DNA from: JAUIBE01 sp035267185
GTDB taxonomy: Bacteria > Pseudomonadota > Gammaproteobacteria > Xanthomonadales > SZUA-36
Direction of reading: 5' to 3'
Length of the DNA stretch: 10,388 nucleotides
Assembly: GCA_035267185.1 (NCBI GenBank)
Contig: DATFLY010000046.1
Span: forward strand, 1-10,388
The notes below the pieces were generated by a model that worked only from the letters and a program-made list of their open reading frames with translations, was not told where the DNA came from and searched no databases. The stretch's first letter is position 1, and each line of letters begins with the position of its first letter. This document shows, in pieces, positions 7,824 to 10,388 of the stretch. Made by a program: the position numbers and the translations under genes.

Positions 7824-7847
7824 ATCAGTTTGCCACACAAAACTGAT
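7824..7847. repeat. Perfect 8-bp inverted repeat with 8-nt spacer
   Basis: ATCAGTTT (7824-7831) and AAACTGAT (7840-7847) are exact reverse complements around GCCACACA. The symmetry and location between divergent genes suggest an operator for a dimeric regulator or an RNA hairpin. No T-tract follows on either strand, so it is not a standard terminator. Confidence 0.5.
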
Positions 7848-7945
7848 CTGAAAGTAGGCCAACTTCGACATCACGCAATTCAGTCATTACTTCTTTAAAC
7901 CTTTCAAGATCTTTGTTCATCAAATTCTGCATGGCTTTTCAAAAC

Positions 7946-7950
7946 AGGAG
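7946..7950 (+). promoter_or_regulatory. Ribosome binding site of the beta-helix gene
   Basis: AGGAG lies six bases before ATG 7957. This is near-ideal and fixes the start of the exported repeat protein. Confidence 0.8.
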
Positions 7951-7956
7951 CATCCA

Positions 7957-8556
7957 ATGTGGGTTTCAATTAAAAAACTGGCCGTACTGACCATCGCGGC
8001 CGGTATGGCTTTCCCGGTAATAGCCGGAGACTACACCTCGATTAACAGTGACGTGCGTGTCGGTGCAGGTTCTTCTGCAGATAATGTCCAGTCCGTGAAC
8101 GGCTCCATCCGCATTGGAGATGAAGCCGTGGTACGTTCGGTCAATTCGGTCAATGGCTCCATCAAAATTGGACGGGGAGTCACTGTCGAACGCCGCATTG
8201 AAGCAGTTAATGGCGCCATTTCCCTGGATTCCGGAAGCCAGGTTGGTGAAGGCGTTGAATCCGTCAATGGCACAATTGAGCTACAGGGAACCCATGTCGC
8301 AGGTGACATCGACACCATTAACGGGGGCATCCGGCTATTGGATGGCACCGTCATTGCCGGCAATGTCAAAGTTAGGAAGCCAAACAACTGGGGCTGGAAC
8401 AACAAGCGTAGTAAGCCCGTGAAAGTAGAAATCGGTCAGGACGTCCAGGTTCACGGTAACCTGGTATTCGAACACGCAGTCGAGCTTAGAGTCCATGAAA
8501 GTGCCACTTACGGTGACATTGTCGGTGACGAGGTCACCTTGATTGATATTGAGTAA
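7957..8556 (+). CDS. Exported repeat protein, probable right-handed beta-helix (199 aa)
   Basis: Signal peptide at residues 1-24 (positive IKK, hydrophobic LAVLTIAAGMAFPVIA), so the protein is exported. The mature part consists of 18-19-residue repeats, each with a V/I-N-G/S-x-I/V-x-(I/L/V) core: the asparagines fall at N30, N48, N66, N85, N104 and N122, with spacings 18, 18, 19, 19 and 18. This regular period with alternating hydrophobic positions is what a single-stranded beta-helix or bactofilin/DUF4097-like solenoid shows. A more variable segment with NNWGWNNKRSKP (about 143-154) interrupts it, followed by two further strand-rich turns and an acidic end (LIDIE). No catalytic motif is seen, so a structural or surface-scaffold role is only inferred. 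Strong AGGAG Shine-Dalgarno. Transcription ends at the 8603-8629 hairpin. Confidence 0.8.
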   Translation: MWVSIKKLAVLTIAAGMAFPVIAGDYTSINSDVRVGAGSSADNVQSVNGSIRIGDEAVVRSVNSVNGSIKIGRGVTVERRIEAVNGAISLDSGSQVGEGVESVNGTIELQGTHVAGDIDTINGGIRLLDGTVIAGNVKVRKPNNWGWNNKRSKPVKVEIGQDVQVHGNLVFEHAVELRVHESATYGDIVGDEVTLIDIE

Positions 8557-8602
8557 TAACCAAACAAGGCGGGGCGCTGACCTCCTCTTTCTACCAACCA
8601 AC

Positions 8603-8629
8603 GGAAACCCCGTCCTACGCGGGGTTTCC
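8603..8629. terminator. Bidirectional hairpin terminator between convergent genes
   Basis: GGAAACCCCG (8603-8612) and CGGGGTTTCC (8620-8629) form a perfect 10-bp stem with a 7-nt loop. The T-rich part is within the stem (GGGGTTT) on both strands, and no long U-tract follows. Its position 46 bp after the beta-helix stop and 18 bp beyond the serine-hydrolase stop suits a terminator used from both sides. Confidence 0.75.
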
Positions 8630-8647
8630 TGAAACCATTAGTCCGGA

Positions 8648-9796
8648 TTAATCTGACTTTCTGGTTGCAGCCGCAATCATCAGGTCCATTGCGGCGTTGC
8701 GGTCCCAATTGCCGACATTGCCATTGTAGAACATGGCAATGGTGATGTCCGCGGTCGGAATGCCCACCAGATCTGCAGCTATTCCATGCGAGCCACCTGA
8801 CCATCCGAAAATCGCGGTGCCATCCGGGTCAAGCAACGAGTCTGCTTGTTCGTCTGTCCAGACGGTCAAATCGCCGGACATTGCCAAATTCACAAGGTGG
8901 CCGCCATCGCGGGCCGTGCCGTTCAACGCGCCAGCAGAATAGGCCCAAGAGTTATAGGTATCTGGCGCTTCAGCCGCCATATTGACCACTTTCAGGTCGC
9001 CTTCTCTAAGGAATTTCATGTCTTCCGTGACCAGCCCCATTTCCAGGCCGGGCGGGAATATGGTGGCATAACTGCCGGCCACGGGGCCGCGCGGCACCTC
9101 ATAACCCTCCATATAGACGTGTCTAAACCCATATGGATCGAAAATCCGGGCGCGATAGCTTGCGTGCAGTGGGCGAGCATCGATCTCTTCGATAATCAGG
9201 CCCAAAAGGAAGTAGCAAGTATTGCAATACTCTTCCTGCGTGCCAGGTTCAAAACCAGCCGGCAAGCCACGGACAAGATCGATCAGTTCCAATGGGTCGA
9301 TCATGCGAGCCCGGTTTTCCGGAGTCCGCCAGCGAAATTCGGAATAGCTATCGAGCCCGGTGAAATTGACCAGTCCGGCCCGATGATCCATCAGCTGGCC
9401 AATGGTGATTCGGTCCGTGTTTGGCAAACCCTCGAGAACCGCTTTCGGTAGTAGGTCCTCCAATACGGTATCGCGGGTGAAGTGCCCTTCCTCGATCATC
9501 TGGTAGAGCACGGCCAGGGTGAAAATCTTGGTGATTGAAGCCATTCGGATAGCCGTATCGGTTGTCATGGCCTTACCCGTCTCGATGCTGGCAAGACCGG
9601 CCGTACCGGTCCAGACATCATCGCCAACGCGGACATATGCAGTCACACCTGGCATGCCTGCCTCCACCTGTTCGTCGATAATGTCCTGGAACCGGTTGAA
9701 GTCAGCGCTAGCACTTTCTTGAGCGCACGCCAGCAAGGCTGGCAGGACTGGCATTATCAATGTGAGGCAGAGCAGCCTGAACTTGGCGACCGCCAT
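8648..9796 (-). CDS. Serine hydrolase lipoprotein, class C beta-lactamase-like / family VIII esterase (382 aa)
   Basis: A beta-lactamase-fold serine hydrolase (Pfam Beta-lactamase), probably an esterase or peptidase rather than a true beta-lactamase, anchored as a lipoprotein. From ATG 9796 there is a type II signal peptide ending LPALLAC (lipobox, C24). Motif 1 is S87-I-T-K90, motif 2 is Y190-C-N192, and LMDHRAGLVNF (135-145) is the usual family block. Motif 3 (K/H-T/S-G) reads G331-W332-S-G-G335, with tryptophan in place of lysine or histidine. As I recall, the esterase EstB carries a comparable W-G-G. The frame is open to 10006. ATG 9904 has GGAGG four bases upstream but adds 36 residues, with rare-looking codons (TTA, AGA, ATA), before the signal. 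I prefer 9796 on protein grounds; the start remains unsettled. Confidence 0.85.
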   Translation of the reverse strand: MAVAKFRLLCLTLIMPVLPALLACAQESASADFNRFQDIIDEQVEAGMPGVTAYVRVGDDVWTGTAGLASIETGKAMTTDTAIRMASITKIFTLAVLYQMIEEGHFTRDTVLEDLLPKAVLEGLPNTDRITIGQLMDHRAGLVNFTGLDSYSEFRWRTPENRARMIDPLELIDLVRGLPAGFEPGTQEEYCNTCYFLLGLIIEEIDARPLHASYRARIFDPYGFRHVYMEGYEVPRGPVAGSYATIFPPGLEMGLVTEDMKFLREGDLKVVNMAAEAPDTYNSWAYSAGALNGTARDGGHLVNLAMSGDLTVWTDEQADSLLDPDGTAIFGWSGGSHGIAADLVGIPTADITIAMFYNGNVGNWDRNAAMDLMIAAATRKSD

Positions 9797-9908
9797 CAAC
9801 TTGAATCTTGTCGCACCGTGGTGGCCCGAACCTGTCATGCGGTGAATCAGGAGAAAGAGTTCGGAGCAGCGTATAGCCTTGTATCTATTAGTTAAAAAAC
9901 CCATTACG

Positions 9909-9913
9909 CCTCC
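9909..9913 (-). promoter_or_regulatory. GGAGG Shine-Dalgarno-like site before alternative ATG 9904
   Basis: On the minus strand GGAGG stands four bases before an ATG (9904) in frame with the serine hydrolase. It is the best ribosome-binding match upstream of that gene. It may mark the true start, giving a 36-residue extension before the lipoprotein signal peptide, or be fortuitous. Confidence 0.4.
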
Positions 9914-9996
9914 AATACCCTGCCCCAGCGCCTCTTTCTGATGTGAAATAGAGGCTCTTAAGAAAATATTACAGCTTAACAACATATTAAAAGCCA

Positions 9997-10024
9997 ATTT
10001 TAGCAACCAAAATTAACTATTCAA
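9997..10024 (-). promoter_or_regulatory. Candidate sigma-70 promoter for the serine hydrolase
   Basis: On the minus strand, TTGAAT (10019-10024) and TAAAAT (9997-10002) are separated by 16 bp. The -10 box matches 5 of 6 consensus bases and the -35 box 4 of 6. Transcription would begin near 9990, which places the ATG at 10006 upstream of the transcript and leaves 9904, 9838 or 9796 as usable starts. Confidence 0.45.
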
Positions 10025-10084
10025 GCTGGCCGAATAAACGAACCTCCATGATAAAACGTCTCGTTTCTGTTCACATGGGTGTCT

Positions 10085-10109
10085 GGGATTACGCTCAAAT
10101 CCCGGGATT
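10085..10109. repeat. GGGATT / AATCCC / GGGATT repeat cluster (operator-like)
   Basis: GGGATT (10085-10090), AATCCC (10098-10103) and GGGATT (10104-10109) lie together. The last two form a perfect 12-bp palindrome, and the first two an inverted repeat with a 7-nt spacer. The cluster ends 19 bp before the candidate -35 of the sulfatase gene, a typical place for an activator or repressor site. Confidence 0.45.
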
Positions 10110-10128
10110 GTCCGCCAGTCTTTTCAAT

Positions 10129-10157
10129 TTGCCCGAAAAGAGTATGATCAATATAAG
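10129..10157 (+). promoter_or_regulatory. Candidate sigma-70 promoter for the sulfatase gene
   Basis: TTGCCC (10129-10134) and TATAAG (10152-10157) are 17 bp apart, with 4 of 6 and 5 of 6 consensus matches. The predicted start near 10164 leaves a 5' leader of about 98 nt before ATG 10262. Confidence 0.5.
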
Positions 10158-10261
10158 GACCACTGGATTCTGAAAATCATCAGAAGCTAAACAACAAGCC
10201 GGCCATGTTTACACCAAACCAGTGCTCGAGAGCCGGTCGCAAACCAGCAGGGAGAAAACCC

Positions 10262-10388
10262 ATGAAAGTCAGGCAAACATTGGCCGGAATATTTGCGGTC
10301 ATGACGGTCGTCATCGCGGGCACTGCGCCCCTGGCGGCTGTCGAAACCACAGGCGAACCGGGTTCGCCCAGCGCCACCACCACGATCA
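10262..10388 (+). CDS. N-terminus of a probable arylsulfatase (3' end outside window)
   Basis: The first 42 residues are visible. A signal peptide (MKVRQTLAGIFAVMTVVIAG, then TAPLAA) is followed by VETTGEPGSPSATTTI. I associate a G-x-P-G-S-P-x-ATTTI segment just after the signal with periplasmic arylsulfatases, where it usually precedes a DGKxLPPPP stretch. That would make it a calcium-dependent sulfatase hydrolysing sulfate esters, needing formylglycine maturation. The catalytic C/S-x-P-x-R motif is beyond the window, so the call is from memory of the N-terminus alone. Start ATG 10262 has AGGGAG (10249-10254) seven bases upstream. An in-frame ATG at 10205 would add 19 residues, without a Shine-Dalgarno and before the signal peptide, so it is less likely. 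Confidence 0.65.
   Translation, partial: MKVRQTLAGIFAVMTVVIAGTAPLAAVETTGEPGSPSATTTI

Larger units (their letters stand above)
7745..7956. promoter_or_regulatory. Divergent intergenic region with nested inverted repeats
   Basis: This 212-bp space must hold the promoters of the membrane-protein gene (-) and the beta-helix gene (+). I see no convincing sigma-70 pair for either. It contains three inverted repeats: CCTGA/TCAGG at 7789-7804, TTTCC-A-GGAAA at 7814-7824, and ATCAGTTT/AAACTGAT at 7824-7847. Any of these could be regulator sites. Confidence 0.4.
9797..10261. promoter_or_regulatory. Divergent regulatory region between the serine hydrolase and sulfatase genes
   Basis: About 465 bp without a confident gene, AT-rich at 9880-10060. 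It holds a promoter candidate for each flanking gene, a GGAGG with an in-frame ATG at 9904, and a GGGATT/AATCCC repeat cluster. If translation of the hydrolase begins at 9904, its first 36 codons also lie here. Confidence 0.5.

Noticed and set aside
8846..9451. 201-codon frame antisense to the serine hydrolase
   Set aside because: It is a mirror of a gene with intact catalytic motifs and shows no protein-like features of its own.
9797..10006. Full-length 452-residue frame of the serine hydrolase from 10006
   Set aside because: The start lies upstream of the best promoter candidate, the stretch is AT-rich with atypical codons, and the signal peptide begins 70 codons later.
1..10388. CRISPR array, tRNA, rRNA, insertion sequence or att site
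   Set aside because: Reading both strands showed no spaced direct-repeat array, no cloverleaf-like or rRNA segment, no transposase or integrase and no terminal inverted repeats flanking a gene block.

Overview
This window looks like chromosomal DNA of a free-living, Gram-negative, heterotrophic bacterium. My best guess is a marine or sediment gammaproteobacterium. The guess rests on a mid-50s % G+C impression by eye, several Sec or lipoprotein signal peptides, a sodium-coupled transporter, large secreted peptidases and the start of a sulfatase gene. No 16S, tRNA or other taxonomic marker is present, so this is inference.

Layout. Positions 1-4758 (+) hold a very compact run of six reading frames whose ends touch or overlap: the tail of a membrane protein, a 44-codon GTG-start ORF, a TIGR04076-family protein, an aldo/keto reductase, a sodium:neurotransmitter-symporter-family transporter and a DUF885-type secreted zinc peptidase. 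It ends at a candidate intrinsic terminator that overlaps the last stop codon. Positions 4854-7744 (-) hold an S9 prolyl-oligopeptidase/DPP-like exported peptidase and, upstream of it, a small three-helix membrane protein. A 212-bp divergent region rich in inverted repeats leads to an exported repeat protein at 7957-8556 (+), probably a small right-handed beta-helix. A perfect 10-bp-stem hairpin separates it from a convergent class-C-beta-lactamase-like serine hydrolase lipoprotein (8648-9796, -). A roughly 465-bp AT-rich regulatory region with divergent promoter candidates follows. The window ends in the signal peptide and N-terminal segment of a probable arylsulfatase (10262 to the window edge, +).

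How the genes work together. Two secreted peptidases (DUF885 and S9) and a sodium-driven amino-acid-type transporter suggest uptake of peptides and amino acids. The serine hydrolase and the sulfatase add ester- and sulfate-ester-cleaving capacity at the cell surface. The TIGR04076/aldo-keto reductase pair is probably a functional unit of unknown substrate. No mobile element, CRISPR array, tRNA, rRNA or phage signature was seen. I did not find a clearly new multi-gene system. The most distinctive items are the periodic beta-helix protein, the W-S-G third motif of the serine hydrolase, and the repeat-rich upstream regions.
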